5,745 nt of DNA from Campylobacter concisus (GCA_018375265.1 JAHADO010000093.1:1-5745), one strand, 5' to 3'; positions 1 to 5,559 are shown, counted from the stretch's first letter. The notes: generated by a model from the sequence alone, not told the origin. Program-made: numbers and translations.

Positions 1-131
1 TAGTCTGGGGCAAGCTTGAAAAGCTAAATGACAACGTCCTTGGCTCGCTTGTCATAAACATAGATGAAAAAGATAAAGAAAACGTGCTTAACTATATCAA
101 GCAAAGTGGCGTTTTATGGGAGGTTGCTTGA
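1..131 (+). CDS. metN: MetN, methionine ABC transporter ATPase, C-terminal end (partial)
   Basis: This is the 3' end of an ORF entering from the left edge; complete codons run from base 3 to the TGA at 129-131, giving 42 visible residues. They read [20 protein letters not shown], then a charged stretch, and end [13 protein letters not shown]. That matches the NIL regulatory domain at the C-terminus of MetN: a beta-alpha-beta segment ending in a hydrophobic strand with 'GVLWEV'. In the family this domain binds methionine and inhibits transport when cytoplasmic methionine is high. The Walker A/B ATPase half lies outside the window. The adjoining metI and metQ genes support the call strongly. 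The stop TGA shares its last base with the metI ATG (TGATG), so the two are very probably translationally coupled. Confidence 0.9.
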   Translation, partial: VWGKLEKLNDNVLGSLVINIDEKDKENVLNYIKQSGVLWEVA

Positions 132-805
132 TGTTTGGTATTGATTTTTCTAAATTTCCAGATGTTTTTTCTAGGATACTTTTGCCAGCTATCGGCGAGA
201 CGCTATATATGAGCATAGTCTCTACCCTGCTCGCCTTTGCCATAGGCCTCATACCTGCGGTTTTGCTAATACTTTCAGACAAAGACGGGCTAAAACCAAA
301 CAAGCAGCTTTATTTTGTGCTTGATATCGTTATAAACGTGCTTAGAAGCTTTCCGTTTATCATTCTCATAATTGTGCTCTTTCCGGTCACTAAAATGATC
401 GTAGGCACGAGTATCGGCACCACAGCTGCGATCGTTCCGCTAACTATCGGAGCGGCTCCGTTTGTAGCAAGGCTCATTGAAAATGCCCTAAAAGAGGTTG
501 ATAAAGGCATCATAGAAGCTGCTCAAAGCTTTGGTAGCTCGAAATTTCAGATCATCTTTCGCGTGATGTTTGTAGAGGCTCTTCCTGGCATCATCTCGGC
601 ATTTACGCTAACGCTTATCGTAAATATCGGCTTTTCAGCGATGGCTGGTGCAGTTGGCGGTGGCGGACTAGGATCTGTTGCTATAAACTACGGATATCAG
701 AGATTTCGCCCAGATATCATGCTCTACACCGTGGTTATTCTCATCATTATGGTGCAAATTTTCCAAGTTTTAGGCAACTATCTCTATAAAATTTCAAAAA
801 AATAA
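131..805 (+). CDS. metI: MetI, methionine ABC transporter permease
   Basis: This is the inner-membrane permease of the MetNIQ methionine importer; two copies form the pore and couple to MetN. The protein has 224 residues, close to the roughly 217 of E. coli MetI, with about five hydrophobic membrane segments. The ABC-permease EAA loop, which docks on the ATPase, is visible from residue 129 as EAAQSFGSSKFQIIF, ending EALPGI. A glycine-rich AVGGGGLGSVAINYGYQRF stretch near residue 180 is typical of the MetI family. I chose the ATG at 131 rather than the in-frame ATG at 116. The 131 start has a GGAGG at 119-123 seven bases upstream and touches the metN stop, whereas the 116 start would place that ribosome site inside the coding region. 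It ends in a run of lysines and a TAA at 803-805. Confidence 0.95.
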   Translation: MFGIDFSKFPDVFSRILLPAIGETLYMSIVSTLLAFAIGLIPAVLLILSDKDGLKPNKQLYFVLDIVINVLRSFPFIILIIVLFPVTKMIVGTSIGTTAAIVPLTIGAAPFVARLIENALKEVDKGIIEAAQSFGSSKFQIIFRVMFVEALPGIISAFTLTLIVNIGFSAMAGAVGGGGLGSVAINYGYQRFRPDIMLYTVVILIIMVQIFQVLGNYLYKISKK

Positions 806-841
806 GGCCACATTTTTTATCTGATTTTAAGCTTTTTTTCT

Positions 842-847
842 TAAAAT
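842..847 (+). promoter_or_regulatory. Probable -10 box (TAAAAT) for the metQ leader transcript
   Basis: TAAAAT lies about 33 bases before the short ORF at 880, behind a T-rich stretch (805-840) like those found upstream of Campylobacter sigma-70 promoters, which usually lack a clear -35 box. If used, transcription would begin near 854, giving a leader of about 210 bases before metQ that contains the short ORF and all three hairpins. The metQ genes could also be read through from metI. This is a motif-level inference. Confidence 0.4.
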
Positions 848-867
848 TGCCAAATTAATTTTAGCTG

Positions 868-873
868 AAAGGA
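868..873 (+). promoter_or_regulatory. Ribosome binding site of the 19-codon leader ORF (AAAGGA)
   Basis: AAAGGA ends six bases before the ATG at 880. It is as good a Shine-Dalgarno match as those of the metQ genes, and it is the main reason to believe the short ORF is translated. Confidence 0.65.
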
Positions 874-879
874 CAAAAG

Positions 880-939
880 ATGAAATCAGATATGTGCCAG
901 ATGTGCCGCCTACTAAAAAATGCGTCGTCGAAAGACTAA
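880..939 (+). CDS. Putative Met/Cys-rich leader peptide, 19 aa
   Basis: This is a 19-codon ORF reading MKSDMCQMCRLLKNASSKD, ending in TAA at 937-939. It lies alone between metI and the first metQ gene. The ribosome site AAAGGA is at ideal spacing. Three of the first eight codons are ATG and two of the first nine are TGC, so Met-Cys-Gln-Met-Cys falls at residues 5-9. The ORF is followed within three bases by sequence able to form two competing hairpins (942-974 or 953-1001), the layout of a transcription or translation attenuator. The inferred role is a sensor: a ribosome that stalls on Met or Cys codons would alter leader folding and so expression of the methionine-binding proteins downstream. 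The CxxC pattern also allows a tiny metal- or redox-responsive peptide. I do not recognise it as a described family, and there is no direct evidence of translation here. Confidence 0.55.
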   Translation: MKSDMCQMCRLLKNASSKD

Positions 940-941
940 TC

Positions 942-974
942 TCTAAGTACAGAATTTCTTTTTAAGTGCTTAGA
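942..974 (+). promoter_or_regulatory. Alternative hairpin 1:2 (antiterminator-like) after the leader ORF
   Basis: TCTAAGTAC at 942-950 can pair with GTGCTTAGA at 966-974, giving nine pairs with one G-U and a 15-base loop. It begins three bases after the leader ORF stop and shares 966-972 with the longer hairpin at 953-1001, so only one of the two can form. A ribosome sitting on the leader stop codon would cover 942-950 and block this form. Confidence 0.45.
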
Positions 975-1001
975 AATAGCTTAAGCGCTTAAAAAGAAAT
1001 T
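953..1001 (+). promoter_or_regulatory. Long hairpin 2:3 in the metQ leader (attenuator candidate)
   Basis: The arms 953-972 and 982-1001 pair over 20 bp with a single G-U (967 with 987) and a nine-base loop, GAAATAGCT. This is by far the strongest structure in the region. The right arm contains the palindrome TTAAGCGCTTAA at 981-992. It ends in AAAGAAATTT without a separate long U-tract, so it is not a textbook rho-independent terminator. It may be a leaky terminator, an RNA-processing site, or one side of a riboregulator. Its left arm competes with the hairpin at 942-974. Confidence 0.6.
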
Positions 1002-1019
1002 TAACCTTCTAGCTTAAAT

Positions 1020-1060
1020 TTATCCTTTTTTGGTGCTTGGCAAATTTTAAAAAAGGATAA
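1020..1060 (+). promoter_or_regulatory. Hairpin sequestering the first metQ ribosome binding site
   Basis: TTATCCTTTTTT at 1020-1031 is an exact inverted repeat of AAAAAAGGATAA at 1049-1060, with a 17-base loop. The right arm contains the AAGGA Shine-Dalgarno (1053-1057), which lies six bases before the metQ ATG at 1064. When folded, the ribosome site is fully paired, so this is a candidate translational off-state. It is AU-rich and only moderately stable, so it could be opened by a partner or by upstream refolding. Confidence 0.5.
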
Positions 1061-1063
1061 CAA

Positions 1064-1846
1064 ATGAAAAAACTACTTCTTACCTCTTTAGTTGCCCTAG
1101 GCCTTAGCGTTAGCGCAAATGCTGCTGACAAGTCAAAAACAATAATCGTCGGTGCTACACCTATCCCACATGCTGAAATTTTAGAGGTTGTAAAACCTAT
1201 TTTAGCAAAAGATGGCTACACACTTGAGATCAAAGAGTTTAACGACTACACCACGCCAAACCTTGCGACAGAGGACGGCGACCTTGACGCAAACTTCTTT
1301 CAACACATCCCATATCTTGAAGAATTTAACAAAAACAAAGGCACTCATCTTGTAAAAACAGTTGGCGTGCACCTCGAGCCAATGTGAGTTTATTCTAAAA
1401 AGATCAAAGACATAAAAGAGCTAAAAGATGGCGCAGTTGTCTCTATCCCAAATGACCCAACAAACGAGAGCCGCGCACTTGACATCATAGCAAGTGCCGG
1501 ACTTATCAAGCTAAACAACAACCCACTAAAAACCCCACTTGATATAGTTGATAACCCTAAAAAACTTAAATTTGAAGAGATCGAGACTGCTCAAGTGCCA
1601 AGAACACTTGATGACGTTACTATCGCAGTTATCAACACAAACTACGCGCTAAATGCAAATCTCAATCCAACAAAAGACGCGCTTGTGATCGAGAGCAAAG
1701 ATAGCCCATACGTAAATTACGTAGTTGTTAAAGCTGGCAACGAGAACAACCCTAAGATAAAGGCTCTTGATAAAGCGATCAACTCACCAGAAGTTAAGAA
1801 ATTTATCGAGACAAAATATAACGGCGCTATCATCTCAGCGTTCTAA
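1064..1846 (+). pseudogene. metQ: metQ-type methionine-binding protein, first copy, interrupted by an in-frame TGA
   Basis: This encodes a periplasmic substrate-binding protein of the NlpA/MetQ family, which delivers methionine to MetNI. The full frame is 260 codons before the TAA, but codon 108 (1385-1387) is TGA. Copy two has Gly106 at this place, in EPLGFYSKK; here the reading is EPM, stop, VYSKK. A single base change from GGA explains it. Everything after the stop stays in the same frame with no other lesion and no in-frame ATG. The first in-frame alternative start is a GTG at 1595, with no ribosome site. The signal peptide ends ANA|AD near residue 20 and has no lipobox cysteine. Binding-site family motifs are kept on both sides: FFQHIPYL before the stop, then NDPTNESRAL and QVPRTLDD after it. 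The lesion may be a recent inactivation or a sequence error; selenocysteine insertion at a family glycine is unlikely. If real, only a 107-residue first-lobe fragment is made. Confidence 0.85.
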
Positions 1847-1858
1847 TCAAATTTAAAA

Positions 1859-1897
1859 AAAGCGACGTAAAAGCTTTTACCTTTTTAGCGTCGCTTT
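1859..1897 (+). terminator. Stem-loop between the two metQ copies, possible weak terminator
   Basis: AAAGCGACG at 1859-1867 pairs with CGTCGCTTT at 1889-1897. Inside the loop lies the perfect palindrome GTAAAAGCTTTTAC at 1867-1880. The stem ends in TTT followed by ACC, so the U-tract is short. It may partly terminate, or stabilise one end of the transcript and set different levels for the two genes. The second metQ has no obvious separate -10 box, so readthrough is likely. Confidence 0.5.
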
Positions 1898-1921
1898 ACC
1901 AAAACAAAAAAAGGAAAAACA

Positions 1922-2701
1922 ATGAAATTTATCAAACTTTTAACTGCATCTTTAGTTGCTCTAAGCCTTCACGCAGCCGACAAGGAGCACACCATCGTAG
2001 TTGGCGTTTCGCCAGTGCCACACGCTGAAATTTTAGAATTTGTAAAACCAAAGCTAAAAGATAAGGGCTACGACCTTGTCATCTCTGAAATTTCAGACTA
2101 CTCTATCCCAAATGTCGCCACAGAAGATGGCAGCTTAGACGCAAATTTCTTTCAGCATTTGCCATATCTTGAGGAGCAAAACAAGGCTAGAGGCTTGCAT
2201 CTTGTAAGCGTTGCAAATGTCCATGTAGAGCCACTTGGCTTTTACTCTAAAAAGATAAAAAACATAAAAGATCTAAAAGATGGCTCAAAAGTGGCGATCG
2301 CTTACGATCCGTCAAATGGCAACAGAGCGCTTAGAATTTTAGAAAAAGCTGGTCTTATAGAGATCGATAAAAACGTAAAAGTTGCAACTGTAAATGACAT
2401 AACTAAAAATCCTAAGAATTTGCAGTTTGTCGAGCTAGAAGGTGCTCAGATCCCAAGAACGCTTGATGATGTCGATATCGCTGCTATTAGCACAAATTTC
2501 GTCCTTGATCTTGGCATGAGCGTAGCAAAAGACGCACTTTTGCTTGAAGATGCCAACAGCCCTTATGCCAACATAATCGTCACAAGAGCTGGCAACGAGA
2601 ACAATCCTAAGATCAAAGCTTTAGTCGATGCGGTGCTTAGCCCTGATACTAAAAATTTCATCATCACTCGCTACAAAGGCGAGGTCATACCTGCATTTTA
2701 A
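1922..2701 (+). CDS. metQ: MetQ-type methionine-binding protein, second (intact) copy
   Basis: This encodes a periplasmic binding protein of the NlpA/MetQ family, 259 residues, a normal family length. It captures methionine and feeds the MetN2-MetI2 transporter encoded just upstream. A Sec signal peptide (charged MKFIK, hydrophobic core, LHA|AD) ends near residue 18. No lipobox cysteine follows, so it should be soluble in the periplasm rather than lipid-anchored as many MetQ proteins are. Visible family motifs are VPHAEIL (33-38), NFFQHLPYL (75-83), DPSNGNRAL with the Arg135 expected to contact the ligand carboxylate, and QIPRTLDD with STNFVL in the second lobe. The ribosome site AAGGA lies at 1911-1915, six bases before the ATG. 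It is clearly a duplicate of the preceding gene: more than half of residues match by eye. With that gene broken, this is the only complete binding protein here. Some paralogs in this family may bind ligands other than methionine. Confidence 0.9.
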   Translation: MKFIKLLTASLVALSLHAADKEHTIVVGVSPVPHAEILEFVKPKLKDKGYDLVISEISDYSIPNVATEDGSLDANFFQHLPYLEEQNKARGLHLVSVANVHVEPLGFYSKKIKNIKDLKDGSKVAIAYDPSNGNRALRILEKAGLIEIDKNVKVATVNDITKNPKNLQFVELEGAQIPRTLDDVDIAAISTNFVLDLGMSVAKDALLLEDANSPYANIIVTRAGNENNPKIKALVDAVLSPDTKNFIITRYKGEVIPAF

Positions 2702-2735
2702 AAACGGGGCGAGCTTTCGCCCTGCTTTTGCCTTT
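2701..2735 (+). terminator. Rho-independent terminator after metQ
   Basis: CGGGGCGA at 2705-2712 pairs with TCGCCCTG at 2717-2724 around a GCTT loop, giving eight pairs with one G-U. It is preceded by AAAA and followed by CTTTTGCCTTT. It begins at the metQ stop codon and closes the methionine module. Confidence 0.85.
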
Positions 2736-2797
2736 AAATTTAAACCTTATAGCTTTTCGTTTTAACTATCTTTTTTAAAATTTATCGCTTTTGTTAG

Positions 2798-2810
2798 TTA
2801 CTATTAGTAA
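2798..2810. promoter_or_regulatory. Inverted repeat TTACTA-T-TAGTAA upstream of dedA
   Basis: Perfect six-base half-sites flank one central base, starting 25 bases upstream of the predicted -10 box at 2823, so the repeat covers the -35 region. It could be an operator for an unidentified regulator. In AT-rich intergenic DNA, chance occurrence is quite possible. Confidence 0.3.
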
Positions 2811-2822
2811 ATAAAGCTTTGC

Positions 2823-2828
2823 TACAAT
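2823..2828 (+). promoter_or_regulatory. -10 box (TACAAT) of the dedA promoter
   Basis: TACAAT is 30 bases before the dedA ATG, in AT-rich DNA with a T-rich upstream region (2756-2792) and no clear -35 box, as is usual in Campylobacter. It lies beyond the metQ terminator, so dedA needs its own promoter. Confidence 0.55.
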
Positions 2829-2858
2829 GCCTCACTTAAGATAAATTTTGGAGTAAAA

Positions 2859-3449
2859 ATGCTACATGACATTATTGATTTTATAGTCTCAAGCGTGAGC
2901 AGCTGGGGCTATGCTGGCATATTTGTGATGATGTTTTTGGAGAGCTCGTTTTTTCCATTTCCAAGCGAAGTGGCGATGATACCAGCTGGATATCTAGCCC
3001 ACAAAGGTGAGATGAGCTTAGCGCTTGCTTTGATCTCAGGCACGCTTGGTAGCTTGCTTGGAGCCATTTTTAACTACTATCTTTGCTATTTTTTTGGACG
3101 CGAGATCGTTTTAAAATACGGCAAATTTGTGGGCATCACTCACGAAAAGATGGATAAATTTGAAGCATTTTTTAATAAACACGGCGAAATTTCAACATTT
3201 AACTCACGCCTCATCCCAGGAATTCGTCAATATATCAGCCTGCCAGCTGGGCTTGCTAAGATGAACATTTTTAGATTTTGCCTATTTACTACACTTGGTG
3301 CTGGGATTTGGTGCGCGGTTTTGCTTGGAGTTGGCTACTTTCTAGGCACAAATCCTGACAAACAGACACTTCTAACGATCACGATAGCACTTTTAGCAGT
3401 GGTTGCGATAATAAGTGCGGTCTATATAATGAAGCAAAGAAAAGGCTAA
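2859..3449 (+). CDS. DedA-family (SNARE-associated/VTT domain) inner-membrane protein
   Basis: This is a polytopic membrane protein of 196 residues, typical for DedA. An N-terminal amphipathic helix is followed by FLESSFFPFPSE (26-37), the conserved acidic, proline-rich re-entrant segment. Next come a glycine-rich helix near 60-80 (SGTLGSLLGAIFNYYL) and FGREIV, then the hallmark RxxPxxR as R117-LIP-G-I-R123 followed by ISLPAG. Hydrophobic helices at about 138-160 and 170-190 end in a basic MKQRKG tail. DedA proteins help maintain membrane potential and envelope integrity, and some members recycle undecaprenyl phosphate across the membrane, the lipid carrier used by MurG/FtsW-type chemistry. 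The substrate of this member cannot be read from sequence. The ribosome site GGAG at 2850-2853 lies five bases before the ATG. The gene is monocistronic and convergent with murI. Confidence 0.88.
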   Translation: MLHDIIDFIVSSVSSWGYAGIFVMMFLESSFFPFPSEVAMIPAGYLAHKGEMSLALALISGTLGSLLGAIFNYYLCYFFGREIVLKYGKFVGITHEKMDKFEAFFNKHGEISTFNSRLIPGIRQYISLPAGLAKMNIFRFCLFTTLGAGIWCAVLLGVGYFLGTNPDKQTLLTITIALLAVVAIISAVYIMKQRKG

Positions 3450-3458
3450 ATACATATA

Positions 3459-3515
3459 AAAATACATAAAATTTAGTGTATTTTGCAAATTTGGCTCAAA
3501 TTTTTAGCTAAATTT
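3459..3515. terminator. Possible bidirectional terminator region between dedA and murI
   Basis: Two AT-rich stem-loops lie in the 69-bp convergent spacer. AAAATACA (3459-3466) pairs with TGTATTTT (3477-3484). AAATTTGGCT (3487-3496) pairs with AGCTAAATTT (3506-3515), with one G-U. Neither has a strong GC core, so the call rests mainly on position between two converging genes. Confidence 0.4.
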
Positions 3516-3518
3516 AAC

Positions 3519-4307
3519 CTAACAGATAGCTCTCATTTTTTCTAGGCGAGCTAAATTTCTTGAAATTTTCTCTAGTTCGCTTTGTTCTTGCACCTCGTCA
3601 CCAGAGTAGAAAAATTTCACATTTGGAGTTAAATTTACACTTGAAACCGCAAGTCCAAGCTCGCTTATGAGGCGCTTTACCGTCCCTTCGTTGCCGTCTA
3701 TTATGCTTACATTTGGAGGCAAAATTTCTCTTAAGCTATCTTTAAAATAGTTAAAATGCGTGCAGCCAAGCACCAAAAAGTCAAATTTACTTAGATCAAA
3801 TTTACCTAGCTCATCTTTTAGATACGACTTCACGTTTTCACTCTCAAACTCAGCCTTTTCAGCGAAATTTACAAGGCGAGGCAGAGCTAGCAGCTCGGTT
3901 TTATCTTTTGCATTTAAATTTGTGATCAGCTCTTTTAGTTTTGCGCCATTTACGGTGACTGGAGTGGCGATGACAAGCGTTTTTAGGGCGTTATCGTGGC
4001 TTAGATCGTGAGCTTTTTTTACAGCAGGCTCCATGCCGATGATCGGCACGCTTAAATTTGCTCTAAGCTCTTTTATTGCCACGCTTGTAGCCGTGTTACA
4101 AGCTACCACGACAGCTTCTGCGCCATTTCTAACAAGAAATTTCACCGCATCAAAGCTAAATTTTAAGATTTCATCTCTGCTCTTTTGTCCGTATGGGACA
4201 TTTTTTACGTCTGCATAATATAAAAATTCATGCTCGCTAAGCTTGCTTAAAGCTTCGTTTAAGACGCTAAGTCCGCCAAGTCCAGAGTCAAATATACCTA
4301 TCTTCAT
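3519..4307 (-). CDS. murI: MurI, glutamate racemase
   Basis: MurI converts L-glutamate to D-glutamate in the cytoplasm for the second residue of the peptidoglycan stem peptide. The protein has 262 residues, near the usual family length of about 255-270. The N-terminus MKIGIFDSGLGGLSVL carries the Asp7/Ser8 substrate-binding motif. The two catalytic cysteines are Cys70 in VVACNTATS and Cys182 in LGCTH, with His184 next to the second. DVKNVPYG (33-40) and GMEP (91-94) are further family motifs. I start at the ATG at 4307-4305: it has AAGGA five bases upstream and gives the standard N-terminus. An ATG two codons earlier lies against that same ribosome site. A still longer frame from a TTG would begin within the -10 box. 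The gene is transcribed divergently from ftsW and has its own promoter. Confidence 0.96.
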   Translation of the reverse strand: MKIGIFDSGLGGLSVLNEALSKLSEHEFLYYADVKNVPYGQKSRDEILKFSFDAVKFLVRNGAEAVVVACNTATSVAIKELRANLSVPIIGMEPAVKKAHDLSHDNALKTLVIATPVTVNGAKLKELITNLNAKDKTELLALPRLVNFAEKAEFESENVKSYLKDELGKFDLSKFDFLVLGCTHFNYFKDSLREILPPNVSIIDGNEGTVKRLISELGLAVSSVNLTPNVKFFYSGDEVQEQSELEKISRNLARLEKMRAIC

Positions 4308-4327
4308 GCCCATCCTTAAAGCCTGCA

Positions 4328-4333
4328 ATTATA
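4328..4333 (-). promoter_or_regulatory. -10 box (TATAAT) of murI
   Basis: Read on the minus strand this is a perfect TATAAT, 20 bases before the murI ATG. The expected transcript start would leave a leader of only about 10-15 bases, just enough for the ribosome site. It sits 31 bases from the ftsW -10 box on the other strand. Confidence 0.65.
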
Positions 4334-4364
4334 GCAAATAATATCTTTGTAAGCCGTTTTTTAT

Positions 4365-4370
4365 TATACT
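4365..4370 (+). promoter_or_regulatory. -10 box (TATACT) of ftsW-murG
   Basis: TATACT lies 28 bases before the ftsW start, behind the T-rich GTTTTTTATTA. With the murI -10 box on the other strand it makes a compact divergent promoter pair, so the two genes may be transcribed in competition. Confidence 0.55.
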
Positions 4371-4386
4371 TTGGCTCATTTTAAAG

Positions 4387-4392
4387 TTGGAG
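4387..4392 (+). promoter_or_regulatory. Ribosome binding site that sets the ftsW TTG start
   Basis: TTGGAG ends six bases before the TTG at 4399. A further-upstream TTG at 4387 is part of this ribosome site and so is not a plausible start. No in-frame ATG occurs near the start; the next is well inside a membrane helix. Confidence 0.7.
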
Positions 4393-4398
4393 CTAAAT

Positions 4399-5559
4399 TT
4401 GGCAGTTGATAAGGTTATTTTCTATCTTTGCGCGACTTTGATCGCCATAAGTATCATTTTCTCACTATCTTTGCCAGTTTTTACAGTTTTATTTTTTAAC
4501 TACGACGAATTTCACTTTTTCATCCGCCAGTTTGCAGTCGGCTGCATAGGAATTTTTCTCATGTGGTGGCTCTCTAGGCTAAATCCAGACAAAGCGCTCG
4601 TTTGGATAGGCTTTGGACTGCTTATCTCGTGCGGTATCGCTATGGGGCTCATGCACGCCTTGCCAGCTTCGATGGTGACTGACTCTGGAGGTGCTAGACG
4701 CTGGATCAGGTTGCCTGGCTTTTCACTTGCGCCTGTTGAGTTTTTCAAAGTCGGTTTTGTCTATTTTTTAGCATGGAGCTTTACTAGAAAATTTAGCGAC
4801 GGCAAGAGGACTTTGATGGCTGAGCTAAAGATACTTTTGCCTTATATCATTCTTTTTGGTATCGCTATCTTTCTTATTGCCGTTATGCAAAACGACCTTG
4901 GTCAGGTTGTAGTTTTGGCACTTACCTTTGTGACGATGGCGCTTTTTGCAGGGGCTAGTGTTAGGCTATTTGGTATCGGTATCTTGGGCGCTGCCTTTGT
5001 CATGACGGTGGCGATAGTTAGCTCAGAGCACAGAATTTTACGTATAAAATCATGGTGGGGCACGATACAAAATATGGTTCTCTCTTTCTTGCCAGATAGC
5101 GTGGCAAACGTGCTTAGAGTGGCAGATGCACCAGAGCCATATCAAATTTCTCACTCACTAAATGCGATCAAACACGGCGAGTTTTTTGGCGAGGGGCTTG
5201 GAGCTGGGATATTTAAGCTCGGTTTTTTAAGCGAGGTGCATACAGACTTTGTGCTAGCTGGCATAGCTGAAGAGGTCGGCGTTTTTGGCATTTTGTGCAT
5301 CACAGCGATCTTTATCACGCTACTTTATAGGATATTTAGAATTTCAGCTAGGAGCGAAAACAAGGTCTATCACCTATTCTCACTTGGTATCGGGCTTATC
5401 TTATCATTTTCATTTTTGATGAATAGCTACGGCATCACATCGATCACGCCGATAAAAGGTATAGCTGTGCCATTTCTTAGCTACGGCGGCAGCTCAGTGC
5501 TTGCTATATGCATCGGCATCGGCATGGTCTTGATGGTTAGTAAAAAGGCAAAACTATGA
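4399..5559 (+). CDS. ftsW: FtsW, septal peptidoglycan polymerase (SEDS family)
   Basis: FtsW polymerises lipid II into glycan strands at the division septum, working with the class B penicillin-binding protein FtsI. The protein has 386 residues with about ten hydrophobic membrane segments, the normal SEDS size. Visible signatures are GGARRWIRLPG and the following APVEFFK (from residue 97), NDLGQ with Asp166, the extracellular EVHTDFVLAGIAEE carrying the putative catalytic Asp283, and PFLSYGGSS (358-366) near the C-terminus. RodA shares these motifs; the overlap with murG and nearby murI favours FtsW. The start is a TTG, chosen for its ribosome site TTGGAG and a standard N-terminal length. A TTG start suggests modest translation. 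The stop TGA (5557-5559) overlaps the murG ATG in ATGA, so murG translation is probably coupled. Confidence 0.92.
   Translation: MAVDKVIFYLCATLIAISIIFSLSLPVFTVLFFNYDEFHFFIRQFAVGCIGIFLMWWLSRLNPDKALVWIGFGLLISCGIAMGLMHALPASMVTDSGGARRWIRLPGFSLAPVEFFKVGFVYFLAWSFTRKFSDGKRTLMAELKILLPYIILFGIAIFLIAVMQNDLGQVVVLALTFVTMALFAGASVRLFGIGILGAAFVMTVAIVSSEHRILRIKSWWGTIQNMVLSFLPDSVANVLRVADAPEPYQISHSLNAIKHGEFFGEGLGAGIFKLGFLSEVHTDFVLAGIAEEVGVFGILCITAIFITLLYRIFRISARSENKVYHLFSLGIGLILSFSFLMNSYGITSITPIKGIAVPFLSYGGSSVLAICIGIGMVLMVSKKAKL

Noticed and set aside
116..130. Longer metI start at the ATG at 116
   Set aside because: It would place the GGAGG ribosome site inside the coding region. The ATG at 131 has ideal spacing and abuts the metN stop.
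824..847. Stem ATTTTAAG/CTTAAAAT around a run of seven T as a metI terminator
   Set aside because: The poly-T is in the loop rather than after the stem, there is almost no GC, and the right arm coincides with a better-supported -10 box.
841..1050. Long-range pairing of TTAAAATTGCCAA (841-853) with TTGGCAAATTTTAA (1037-1050)
   Set aside because: It needs a bulge, is very AT-rich, and the upstream part probably lies before the transcript start predicted from the -10 box at 842-847.
1385..1387. TGA as a selenocysteine codon
   Set aside because: The aligned residue is Gly in the intact copy, this protein family has no redox role, and there is no reason to expect selenium insertion here.
1595..1846. 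Separate 83-residue gene starting at GTG 1595
   Set aside because: It is the in-frame remainder of the interrupted metQ copy, with no ribosome site and no start-like context.
4308..4328. Longer murI beginning at TTG 4328 or ATG 4313
   Set aside because: The TTG overlaps the TATAAT box, and the ATG at 4313 overlaps its own would-be ribosome site. The start at 4307 gives the standard MKIGIFDSG terminus.
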